From Peptostreptococcaceae bacterium (GTDB lineage: Bacteria > Bacillota > Clostridia > Peptostreptococcales > Peptostreptococcaceae), in NCBI GenBank assembly GCA_029983575.1, contig JASBZE010000016.1, forward strand, positions 1 to 24,886: a stretch of DNA of 24,886 bases, read 5' to 3'. The notes under the pieces are model-generated. The model had not been told where the DNA came from, searched no databases, and worked only from the letters and a program-made list of their open reading frames with translations. Position numbers and translations under genes: made by a program. Position 1 is the first letter of the stretch. Every line of letters begins with the position of its first letter. Positions 1 to 6,324 of this stretch are shown here, in pieces.

Positions 1-112
1 GCATAAAATATTAGTTGATTATATTGTCATCAACGTTATTTGACATAGAACCTTTTTTTTTAAACATTGTATACTTTTATAAGCTTATAGCCATTAACCT
101 CTCCATCAAATG

Positions 113-141
113 CAAAAAACACCTATATAAATATAGGTGTT
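113..141 (-). terminator. Rho-independent terminator of veg
   Basis: A perfect 10-bp inverted repeat (arms 118-127 and 132-141, loop of 4) lies 6 bases past the veg stop codon. Read leftward it is followed by six T residues (113-118 on the complement), the classic intrinsic terminator layout. It ends the veg transcript as a single-gene unit. Confidence 0.88.
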
Positions 142-147
142 AAAAGT

Positions 148-426
148 CTAGCTTATTTTGTTGCTGGAATCTGCTTCTTCCTTGCTTACAAATACCTTTA
201 ATTTTACGTTCTCGGTAAGTAAGTCGGAATAACTATATGAAACTCTATTTCCTGCACTTGTCTTATCGTCTAATTTTACTACGAATACATTCGGATATAA
301 TGTTTCTAAGATCCCCTCCCTGGTGACTATCTGTTTTCTTCCTTTGTTGGCCTTGAGAATTATCTTTCTTCCGATATGTTTTTCAAGGCTATTTCTAATA
401 TTGTTCAGTGTTTCTACTGTTGCCAA
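148..426 (-). CDS. veg: Veg family protein
   Basis: A 92-residue Veg family protein. In Bacillus subtilis Veg is a small, highly expressed protein reported to influence biofilm matrix genes; its biochemical activity is unclear. Recognised by the family signature: a basic segment with GRK and KANKGRK near residues 20-30, then GILETLYPNVFVVKLD and the RVSYSYSDLLTE segment in the middle, and an acidic C-terminus. A GTG at 435 is in frame, but it sits inside the Shine-Dalgarno GAAGGTGG. I therefore place the start at the TTG at 426, which gives an N-terminus MATVETLNNI like other Veg proteins. It stands alone, with two promoters upstream and a strong terminator downstream, which suggests high independent expression. 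Confidence 0.93.
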   Translation of the reverse strand: MATVETLNNIRNSLEKHIGRKIILKANKGRKQIVTREGILETLYPNVFVVKLDDKTSAGNRVSYSYSDLLTENVKLKVFVSKEEADSSNKIS

Positions 427-459
427 ATATACCACCTTCTCTCATATGCTATGAGATAT

Positions 460-488
460 AGTATACCAAAAAATACAATCTCTGTCAA
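460..488 (-). promoter_or_regulatory. Proximal sigma-A promoter of veg
   Basis: On the minus strand, TTGACA (complement of 483-488) is separated by exactly 17 bases from TATACT (complement of 460-465). This is a near-perfect vegetative promoter. Transcription would start about 25 bases before the TTG start codon, so the leader is very short. The veg gene of Bacillus subtilis is likewise known for a strong promoter. Confidence 0.85.
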
Positions 489-502
489 GGGGTATCCATA
501 AT

Positions 503-531
503 ATTTTATATAAAAATCACAATAATGTCAA
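503..531 (-). promoter_or_regulatory. Distal sigma-A promoter of veg
   Basis: A second TTGACA (complement of 526-531) lies 17 bases from TAAAAT (complement of 503-508), in the same orientation as the proximal promoter and 43 bases upstream. Both -35 boxes are preceded by CC. A 9-bp inverted repeat (512-520 and 533-541) brackets the -35 box. Confidence 0.65.
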
Positions 532-541
532 GGTGATTTTT
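512..541. repeat. Inverted repeat over the distal veg -35 box
   Basis: AAAAATCAC (512-520) and GTGATTTTT (533-541) are exact inverted copies separated by 12 bases that contain the distal TTGACA. The position suits an operator for a dimeric regulator, but it could also act as a hairpin for leftward transcripts coming from the neighbouring gene. Confidence 0.6.
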
Positions 542-639
542 AATTTTTCCTTAATTTTTTTTTAAAGTTTTTGTAAAAATTTCTATTTATTGTCTTTTCC
601 AGCACAAATTTTTATCCATTATAGCACAAAAAATTTTAA

Positions 640-1143
640 TTATGCGTTTTTGCCACAGCATTTTTTATATTTTTTCCCACTTCCACATGGACATGGATCA
701 TTTCTACCTATCTTCGGCTCTTTAACAATTGTCTTTGATTTTTTATGTGCCTTGATGACTTCTTCCCTGTGCTCTTTTGTTAGGATTTCATCCCATGCTT
801 CAATCCCATAAAGCCAAGAAGCTTCTACATTTACCATATTGTAGAAAAGTTTCTCCCAGTCAACCTCGGCATTTATTTCAGTATCTTCCTCTATTGTTTC
901 AAGCTCGAGCGGCTCTTTTATGCTTTCGTTTATTCCATCTAAAAATCCCATTACCTGCTCAGGTTTACCACTGAAATATTCGCTTAGTTCTGTAATTTTT
1001 CCGCTTAAATCAGTGTTTTTAGAGCTTATCAACTTCTCGTATGCGGCTTTCTCCCATTGTAGAAATTCTTGCCAAAACTCTATCTCAGCACTTTCACTTC
1101 CTTGATTTTGACTCATGTCTATCCATCTCTCGTATAAAGTCAT
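640..1143 (-). CDS. SEC-C motif (zinc tail) protein
   Basis: A 167-residue protein with a C-terminal SEC-C zinc motif: Cys-Pro-Cys at 151-153, eight residues, then Cys-Cys at 162-163, inside a basic GRNDPCPCGSGKKYKKCC segment. This is the motif that ends SecA and also occurs in many unrelated small bacterial proteins. The upstream part is acidic and helical (WQEFLQWEKAAYEKL; DWEKLFYNMVNVEASWLYGIEAWDEIL) and resembles uncharacterised clostridial SEC-C proteins. The ATG at 1149 abuts the AGGAGG directly, so the ATG at 1143, six bases away, is the likelier start. There is no signal peptide or membrane segment. The zinc site is clear, but the function is not known. Confidence 0.85.
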   Translation of the reverse strand: MTLYERWIDMSQNQGSESAEIEFWQEFLQWEKAAYEKLISSKNTDLSGKITELSEYFSGKPEQVMGFLDGINESIKEPLELETIEEDTEINAEVDWEKLFYNMVNVEASWLYGIEAWDEILTKEHREEVIKAHKKSKTIVKEPKIGRNDPCPCGSGKKYKKCCGKNA

Positions 1144-1186
1144 ATTCATCCTCCTCTTAATTTAAAACCTCAAAGTTTAAGTATTC

Positions 1187-1228
1187 CCCAATTGGCATTC
1201 CATAATTGGTTTTTCCCAGTTGGCTATT
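1187..1228. repeat. Degenerate 14-bp tandem repeat, three units
   Basis: Three consecutive 14-bp units, CCCAATTGGCATTC, CATAATTGGTTTTT and CCCAGTTGGCTATT, keep TTGG at an exact 14-bp period (1192, 1206, 1220). They lie 44-85 bases upstream of the SEC-C gene start, where a regulator could bind. The first unit contains the palindrome CCAATTGG. Confidence 0.55.
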
Positions 1229-1370
1229 ACTCGGAACTTAGGTATTTTTATAGTATTTTGTATTCACTTCTAGTTATTGTTTTAATTAACATTACTATAT
1301 TACTATAAGTTAATTATTATTTCAATACTTCGGCCCTACATTGCCATAGTGATTTTCTTAAGCAAATGCC

Positions 1371-2282
1371 CTATTTTTCACTTAAACATTTTATTAATTT
1401 TTCAATAGCTAAGCTCTGATCAATAAAAAATGGGCTTGTAGCAAAGGTTATGACCTCTGCTTTAGAAATTAATTCACGAATCAAATCTATCTTCTTGTCT
1501 TCGTCGATATATGACATATCCTCGGAAAAAAAATCTAAGTCCACATCCAAAGAATATGGTTTATCAAATATATTTGCTTGTTTTTTAAACTCATGAAGGC
1601 TATACTCACTATCGATTATTTTAAGTCCCTCAAACATTCCCTTTTCTAGCGCCGGCTTTATAAAATTACCTACGTTTAAAGTGAAGTTCGTGTAATTAAA
1701 GGCTGAGTCCATATCACCTATATTTACATCATAATTTTCAGGTACCCTCGTGTCTTTGTGTTGGTCTACGTGAATTAACCGAGACCCCATGGAAAATTTC
1801 CCGAGATTCAATTCCACGCACCAAAAGAAAAAAGCGTGGTTGTGATTGTCGAAAATATATACAGGTACCCCTTCATGATAGTATAAAATAAAATTTTTTA
1901 GACCGGCCTTATTTAACTCCTCACCGTCTTGCACTTCAGAAAATGCCGTATCAACTCCGACCTCGACATCCATATAGGAGCCTTCCTTTATTTTGGGAAC
2001 GTATATTTTCTTGTCCTCGCGAATAGAATAAGAAAATACATTATTTCCGACTTCCTCTTCTATAAAGAATCCTCTGTAATAACGTCTCAAGAGACTTATT
2101 CTTTTATTCCTTATCTCCCTTTCTTTATTTGTATCTTTATTAATTTCTTTATTCGTATCTATTATCTTTTTTGTTTCTCTTATTTCTTTCATCTCTTTTA
2201 CTTTTTCTATATCTTTTATATTATTTATTTTCCTTGACGTTAACCCATTTTCGTCGTTTTCAGATAAAAAATCATTACTCAT
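1371..2282 (-). CDS. UPF0489 family protein (arginase-fold-like)
   Basis: A 303-residue protein. Residues 130-300 match the UPF0489 family (human C5orf22-like), which has no firm function. Seen in sequence: DNHNHA at 145-150, HVDQHKD at 171-177 and LDVDLDFF at 245-252. These Asp/His clusters resemble metal-binding motifs of the arginase/deacetylase fold, so a metal-dependent hydrolase is plausible but inferred. Residues 15-66 are a charged K/E/N/I-rich stretch with DTNKE repeated (8-residue period, a 24-bp DNA repeat at 2121-2160), probably a flexible or helical extension not needed for catalysis. The start ATG follows GGGAGG with 8-base spacing. The gene is divergent from the XpaC-like gene. 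No terminator is evident before the SEC-C gene. Confidence 0.8.
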   Translation of the reverse strand: MSNDFLSENDENGLTSRKINNIKDIEKVKEMKEIRETKKIIDTNKEINKDTNKEREIRNKRISLLRRYYRGFFIEEEVGNNVFSYSIREDKKIYVPKIKEGSYMDVEVGVDTAFSEVQDGEELNKAGLKNFILYYHEGVPVYIFDNHNHAFFFWCVELNLGKFSMGSRLIHVDQHKDTRVPENYDVNIGDMDSAFNYTNFTLNVGNFIKPALEKGMFEGLKIIDSEYSLHEFKKQANIFDKPYSLDVDLDFFSEDMSYIDEDKKIDLIRELISKAEVITFATSPFFIDQSLAIEKLIKCLSEK

Positions 2283-2373
2283 TAACTCAACCTCCCCTCT
2301 GATAGGATCTTCTCTCTTCCCTCTTATAGCTATAATTTTATCATATTTTATAAAATACGTAATACTACTCTTT

Positions 2374-2425
2374 AAATATTGTCTTTAACAATAAACGCCA
2401 AATATTGTCTTTAATAGTAAACGCC
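2374..2425. repeat. 26-bp tandem direct repeat, two units
   Basis: Two adjacent 26-bp units (2374-2399 and 2400-2425) differ at only two positions; each runs from AAATATTGTCTTTAA to AAACGCC. CTCTTTAAAT-like sequence flanks both ends. Direct repeats between divergent genes are candidate regulator sites or slippage duplications. Confidence 0.85.
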
Positions 2426-2462
2426 GCTCTTTAAATTATATAATTTTATTTTAGACTGTAAG

Positions 2463-2478
2463 AAATTCTTAAGAATTT
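2463..2478. repeat. Perfect 16-bp palindrome
   Basis: AAATTCTTAAGAATTT is perfectly self-complementary and lies 110 bases upstream of the XpaC-like start. It is a candidate operator half-site pair for the rightward operon. Confidence 0.6.
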
Positions 2479-2587
2479 GTAAGGAAAAAACAAGATTTGA
2501 CTCCCTAGGGTATTTACTCATTTTATGATAAAATATAGATAGAATACAATGATATAAAGAATAAAAAAGTTATGAAAGGAGAAATAT

Positions 2588-3937
2588 ATGGCTGATTATA
2601 ATAACAAAAACACCAAAGGCAAATATTCGTCTTATTCATCAGGCGATTTTGATAATATAAATAGACAAAATCAAAGATATCCAAATCAAAATGGCAATGA
2701 TCCTTTTAATTTTTTCTCCGATTTCATCGATGTCGGAAAAAGAATCGACAATGCCGTTTCAAATATGAATTTTAGTGGAGTTTTAAATGAAGTGTCAAAA
2801 GGCGTTAATAATGCTTTGGACCTTACAAAATATGGGCTATTAAAGGCCAACGATGCTATAAAAAACAACTATATGAAAAACATCCCACCGGCTCAAAATC
2901 CGGATTTAGTTAGAAAAAATTCGCTATATCTAAATTCATGGTGGATCTTCGCAACTGTAGGTGTTTTACTTTGCTTAGTATATTTTTCAGAAGGTCTACC
3001 TGATGCTTATTATTTCGATCCACTTCTTAGGATAATTTTTGCTTTGTTACCGTTAATATGTTTTAGCTTAGCTTTTCTAAAAAATAGAATGAAAATAAGG
3101 TTTACGAGATATCTAAGGGAATTTGGAAAGGGTACAGTCTTAAGTACTGCGGATTTAAGTTCATCATTGGGCATAAGTTTTAATAGAGTCGTAAGCGATT
3201 TTAAAAAACTGATAAAGCACGATGTATTTAAACAGGGAAGGCTTGTAGAGGACGACAATTTGTTTATATTGGATATGGCAACCTATCAAGCATATAAAAA
3301 CAATAAGATGCAGTACTCTCAATTCTATCCAAGCGTTCATAAAAACGAAGTCGATGGAGAATATGAAGAGTATTACCAAGATGAAGAAGAAATGATGACC
3401 GACGCCAAAGAGGATGAGGCCTATCTAGTAAATGAGACTATTAATTCAGGTAATGCCTATGTAGGCAGAATTTCCGAGTTAGAAAAAACAATTAAAAATC
3501 CAAGGATTACCGAGAAAATTTCAAACCTTGAAATTATAGTAAAAAATATATTGTCAAAGGTTTCAAAGGATACGGAGAAGATATATGCCATAGGTCAGTT
3601 TATAAATTACTATCTACCTACAACTATTAAACTTTTGGAGGTTTACAGTGAGTTTGAGGCTGGCTACTCTGTTGAAAATGAGAGAGATGGAGACGTAAAT
3701 AAGGCGATGAACGACATAGAAAACACTCTAGACACTATTATCGACGCATTTTCTAAGCTTCTATCAAACTTATTCCAAGATATGGCCCTAGATGTTATGA
3801 GTGACATTACAGTTTTAAAATCCCTGTTAAATCAAGATGGGCTTATCGATGAGGGACTTAGGGATATTAAAAGGGAACAAACCCGCGTAGAAAAAAGAGA
3901 GAGCTATTTGGACCGCCTTAATAACGATAAAAAATAA
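2588..3937 (+). CDS. xpaC: XpaC-like membrane protein
   Basis: A 449-residue homologue of the XpaC family (named for 5-bromo-4-chloroindolyl phosphate hydrolysis; true role uncertain). A hydrophilic Asn/Gln-rich N-terminus is followed by two membrane segments (about 118-134 and 146-164). Next is a winged-helix-like stretch (about 180-228, LSTADLSSSLG...VVSDFKKLIKHDVF), then an acidic linker (255-280) and the helical XpaC core. The core contains the family hallmark YYLPTTIKLLEVYSEFE near 347-363. The ATG follows AAAGGAG with suitable spacing. The next gene is TelA-family, the same pairing as xpaC-yaaN in Bacillus subtilis. I infer a membrane-anchored partner of the TelA protein, perhaps in envelope stress; enzymatic activity is doubtful. 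Confidence 0.85.
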   Translation: MADYNNKNTKGKYSSYSSGDFDNINRQNQRYPNQNGNDPFNFFSDFIDVGKRIDNAVSNMNFSGVLNEVSKGVNNALDLTKYGLLKANDAIKNNYMKNIPPAQNPDLVRKNSLYLNSWWIFATVGVLLCLVYFSEGLPDAYYFDPLLRIIFALLPLICFSLAFLKNRMKIRFTRYLREFGKGTVLSTADLSSSLGISFNRVVSDFKKLIKHDVFKQGRLVEDDNLFILDMATYQAYKNNKMQYSQFYPSVHKNEVDGEYEEYYQDEEEMMTDAKEDEAYLVNETINSGNAYVGRISELEKTIKNPRITEKISNLEIIVKNILSKVSKDTEKIYAIGQFINYYLPTTIKLLEVYSEFEAGYSVENERDGDVNKAMNDIENTLDTIIDAFSKLLSNLFQDMALDVMSDITVLKSLLNQDGLIDEGLRDIKREQTRVEKRESYLDRLNNDKK

Positions 3938-3957
3938 TATAAAATCAGAATACTTAT

Positions 3958-3985
3958 TTGCCTAACATTAATAAAAGAGTATAAT
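3958..3985 (+). promoter_or_regulatory. Candidate promoter of the TelA gene
   Basis: TTGCCT (3958-3963), a 16-base spacer, then TATAAT (3980-3985). The -10 lies in the first unit of a degenerate 24-bp repeat whose second unit carries TATAAC. This would let the TelA gene be transcribed apart from the gene upstream. Confidence 0.4.
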
Positions 3986-4026
3986 TAAAAATTGATATAA
4001 GGGTATAACTAGAAATTAATACAGTT
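3979..4026. repeat. Degenerate 24-bp tandem repeat, two units
   Basis: Two units begin GTATAA at 3979 and 4003 and match GTATAAYTARAAATTRATAY over their first 20 bases. The duplication copies the candidate -10 region of the TelA promoter. Confidence 0.5.
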
Positions 4027-4070
4027 TTAGTAATAAATATAAATATGATTAGTAGTCAGGAGAGGTATAA

Positions 4071-5183
4071 ATGGAAGATTCAAAAATAAAGTTGACATTA
4101 GATGGCTTTGAGGAGCAACCATCACCTCAGGAAGCCGTAATTACAGTCGACGAACCAGAGGAAGTTAAGCTCACCCAAGAGGAAAAGCAAATGGTCGATG
4201 AGTTTTCTAAAAAAATCGACCTAACAGATTCAAATATAGTTTTAAACTATGGGGTTGGCGCTCAGACAAAGATTGCGAGCTTTTCGGAGAAGACTCTCGA
4301 GTCAGTTAGATCAAAAGATTTGGGTGAGGTCGGAAACCTACTTGGAAATGTAGTTACAGAGCTAAAGGCGTTTGATGAAGATGATGGAAATGCTGTAACA
4401 AAGTTTTTTAAGAAAGGTACAAATAAAATTCAAGCTATGAAAGCTAAGTACGCAAAAGCTGAATCTAATATATCAGAGATAATTAAGATGCTTGAAAACA
4501 ACAAAATCCAGCTAATGAAAGATATTGCTGGACTCGATCAAATGTACGAGTTAAATCAAAATTATTTTAAAGAGTTGTCGATGTACATAATGGCTGGTAC
4601 TAAGAAGCTCCAGGAAACTAGGGAGATAACAATCCCAGAACTTGACAGAAAGGCAAAGGAGAGCGGAAATCCAGTCGATGCACAGAAGGCATCCGATCTA
4701 ATAAATCTATGCAATAGGTTTGAAAAGAAATTACACGATTTGGATTTAACTAGGATGGTTTCTCTACAGATGGCTCCACAGATCAGAATGGTACAAAACT
4801 CAGATGCCGTTATGGTAGAAAAAATCCAATCTACCCTAGTAAACACAATTCCACTTTGGAAGAGTCAGATGGTATTGGCGCTTGGAGTTGAACATGCGGC
4901 ACAGGCTGTAAAAGCTCAACAAACTGTTACCGATTTTACAAACAAGCTTTTAAAATCCAACGCTGATAAACTAAAGATGGCTACGATTGACACTGCCAAG
5001 GCTGCCGAGATAAGTATAATTGATGTTGAGACGATTAGGCATACAAATGAAACCCTAATTACTGCCCTGGATGAAGTCAGGACAATCCAGCAAGAAGGAA
5101 GCGAAAAGAGAAAACTTGCTGAGCACGAACTGAGACAACTGGAACAAGATCTTAAAACAAAGTTAATGACAAGAGGAAACTAA
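4071..5183 (+). CDS. TelA/YaaN family toxic-anion resistance protein
   Basis: A 370-residue soluble, largely helical protein of the TelA (KlaB/YaaN) family. It has an acidic N-terminus, then the family segment IDLTDSNIVLNYGVGAQTKI around 50-70, SEKTLESVRSKDLGEVG at about 72-88, and long heptad-rich helices to the C-terminus (ELRQLEQDLKTKL). The family was named for plasmid tellurite resistance. Chromosomal members in Firmicutes usually sit next to xpaC, as here, and are linked loosely to envelope stress and to lantibiotic or toxic-anion tolerance. It has no membrane segment, so it probably works in the cytoplasm, perhaps with the XpaC-like membrane protein. The start ATG follows AGGAGAGG. A terminator-like hairpin follows. 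Confidence 0.9.
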   Translation: MEDSKIKLTLDGFEEQPSPQEAVITVDEPEEVKLTQEEKQMVDEFSKKIDLTDSNIVLNYGVGAQTKIASFSEKTLESVRSKDLGEVGNLLGNVVTELKAFDEDDGNAVTKFFKKGTNKIQAMKAKYAKAESNISEIIKMLENNKIQLMKDIAGLDQMYELNQNYFKELSMYIMAGTKKLQETREITIPELDRKAKESGNPVDAQKASDLINLCNRFEKKLHDLDLTRMVSLQMAPQIRMVQNSDAVMVEKIQSTLVNTIPLWKSQMVLALGVEHAAQAVKAQQTVTDFTNKLLKSNADKLKMATIDTAKAAEISIIDVETIRHTNETLITALDEVRTIQQEGSEKRKLAEHELRQLEQDLKTKLMTRGN

Positions 5184-5211
5184 AATAAATTATAAAATAC
5201 TAAATTCAAAA

Positions 5212-5246
5212 CAAAAGTCAAATCCGATTTATGGGTTTGGCTTTTG
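5212..5246 (+). terminator. Hairpin after the TelA gene
   Basis: Arms 5212-5225 (CAAAAGTCAAATCC) and 5233-5246 (GGGTTTGGCTTTTG) pair over 14 positions, two of them G-U wobbles, around a 7-base loop. The T-rich part is inside the stem and only AGGTTTG follows, so termination may be partial. The place, 29 bases after the stop, fits the end of the xpaC-telA unit. Confidence 0.6.
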
Positions 5247-5250
5247 AGGT

Positions 5251-5279
5251 TTGATGCTAAGAAAACATTTTAATATACA
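5251..5279 (+). promoter_or_regulatory. Candidate promoter of the EamA transporter
   Basis: TTGATG (5251-5256), a 17-base spacer, and TATACA (5274-5279) form a moderate sigma-A-like match. The predicted start falls just at the beginning of the 14-bp tandem repeat. Confidence 0.4.
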
Positions 5280-5282
5280 TTT

Positions 5283-5310
5283 AATACGAATTAAGAAATA
5301 CGAATTAAGA
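5283..5310. repeat. Perfect 14-bp tandem duplication
   Basis: AATACGAATTAAGA occurs twice in a row without mismatch (5283-5296, 5297-5310). It lies in the untranslated leader just before the ribosome binding site of the EamA gene. Confidence 0.85.
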
Positions 5311-5327
5311 CATCAGCGAGGTGAATT

Positions 5328-6203
5328 ATGAGCAACAAAATAAAAATAACAATACTCTGTATACTGACTGTATTTGGTTGGGCGCTCGCCTTTCCTTTTT
5401 CAAAAATCGCCATGCATCACTACGGACCGTACAGCCTCGGTTTTTTAAGGGTTACCGTAGCATCTGCGGCTCTTTTGATTATGGGATTATTCAAAGGTAT
5501 CAGACCGCCGAAGTTAAGACATCTAGGTCTATTTCTAATCTCCGGAGCTTGTGGATTTGGGATTTACCTATTCGCCTTTAATCGAGGTATACAGACACTC
5601 TCTTCTGCATCATCAAGTATATTGGTCGCTACTACACCGGTAATGACCGCAGTCGGAGCTCATTTTTTATATAAGGAAAAGATAAACCCAATTGGTTGGG
5701 TTACTTTGGTAACCGCATTTTTGGGCGTTGCGCTAATGATGTTGTGGGACGGTATCCTCTCTATAAATGAGGGTATTATCTGGACTTTACTTGCGGCAGT
5801 GGTATTTTGCTGTTACAACCTCTTAAATAGGAAGCTTTCAAAGATGGGATACACAGCCGAAGAAATAGTTACATACAGTATGATGGCAGCAATTATAGTA
5901 TTATCCCCTTTTTCAGCAAGAGGGCTCTCAGAAATACAATCAGCGGTTCCTAAAGACATAATCGTCCTTTTAATATTATCATTTTTTTCTAGTGCAGGAG
6001 CATATTATCTTTGGAGCAAAGCTCTGTCATTGACTAAAAACACTAGCGACGTCACAAATTTTGGATTTTTGACACCATTTGTAGCTACTCTTTTAGGTTC
6101 TGTTGTGCTTTCAGAAGTTCCATCTATATCAACAGCTATCGGCGGTACGATAATTATATTAAGCATAGTTATTTTCTCATTAAAGGGAAAGGTGTCTTCA
6201 TAA
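5328..6203 (+). CDS. EamA/DMT family transporter
   Basis: A 291-residue inner-membrane protein of the drug/metabolite transporter superfamily. It has the expected size and about ten hydrophobic segments arranged as two EamA repeats (roughly residues 6-135 and 148-285). Typical features are the N-terminal FGWALAFPFSKIAM, the first-repeat end ATTPVMTAVGAHFLYKEKINPIGWVTLVTAFLGVALM, and the matching second-repeat stretch LTPFVATLLGSVVLSEVPS. Such proteins export or import small metabolites, amino acids or drugs; the substrate cannot be read from sequence. The ATG at 5328 follows GAGGTG at 4-base spacing. It is probably transcribed on its own from the promoter at 5251-5279; nothing nearby suggests a substrate. 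Confidence 0.9.
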   Translation: MSNKIKITILCILTVFGWALAFPFSKIAMHHYGPYSLGFLRVTVASAALLIMGLFKGIRPPKLRHLGLFLISGACGFGIYLFAFNRGIQTLSSASSSILVATTPVMTAVGAHFLYKEKINPIGWVTLVTAFLGVALMMLWDGILSINEGIIWTLLAAVVFCCYNLLNRKLSKMGYTAEEIVTYSMMAAIIVLSPFSARGLSEIQSAVPKDIIVLLILSFFSSAGAYYLWSKALSLTKNTSDVTNFGFLTPFVATLLGSVVLSEVPSISTAIGGTIIILSIVIFSLKGKVSS

Positions 6204-6235
6204 CTCTAAATTTTTATTAAAAGCAGGCTAATTTA

Positions 6236-6324
6236 TTGACATTATATATATATATAATGGTGTTAATGCAAACCTTAATTTTCTCTTAAGAGGGTTGCAA
6301 ATATCATATTAATTAGGAGGCTTT
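6236..6324 (+). promoter_or_regulatory. Leader and promoter region of the cell-wall hydrolase gene
   Basis: TTGACA (6236-6241) is followed by an alternating TA tract and a TATAAT (6253-6258), but they are only 11 bases apart, too close for a normal sigma-A promoter. No other -35/-10 pair is convincing. Downstream a stem pairs TGCAA..CC with GG..TTGCA (6267-6299, extended by TTAA/TTAA, loop of 7). AGGAGG at 6315-6320 is the ribosome binding site, only 4 bases before the first ATG. Confidence 0.4.

Larger units (their letters stand above)
2283..2587. promoter_or_regulatory. Divergent intergenic region
   Basis: These 305 bases lie between the divergent UPF0489 and XpaC-like genes. They hold a two-unit 26-bp direct repeat (2374-2425), a perfect 16-bp palindrome (2463-2478), the 8-bp palindrome CCCTAGGG and very AT-rich DNA. 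TTGACT and TATGAT-like hexamers precede the rightward gene, but their spacing is about 21 bases, so I do not call a precise promoter. I found no coding ORF here. Confidence 0.5.

Noticed and set aside
40..75. TTGACA (40-45) and TATACT (70-75) on the plus strand
   Set aside because: The spacer is 24 bases and no rightward gene follows; veg is leftward.
1150..1370. Search for a terminator between the UPF0489 and SEC-C genes
   Set aside because: No GC-rich stem with a T-run was found on the minus strand; read-through into the SEC-C gene remains possible.
2505..2535. TTGACT...TATGAT as the promoter of the XpaC-like gene
   Set aside because: The hexamers are about 21 bases apart; no alternative spacing gives a convincing pair, so no exact promoter is called.
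5321..5581. 86-codon plus-strand ORF overlapping the EamA gene
   Set aside because: It shares the EamA start area in another frame; the protein is not membrane-like and EamA fits a known family end to end.
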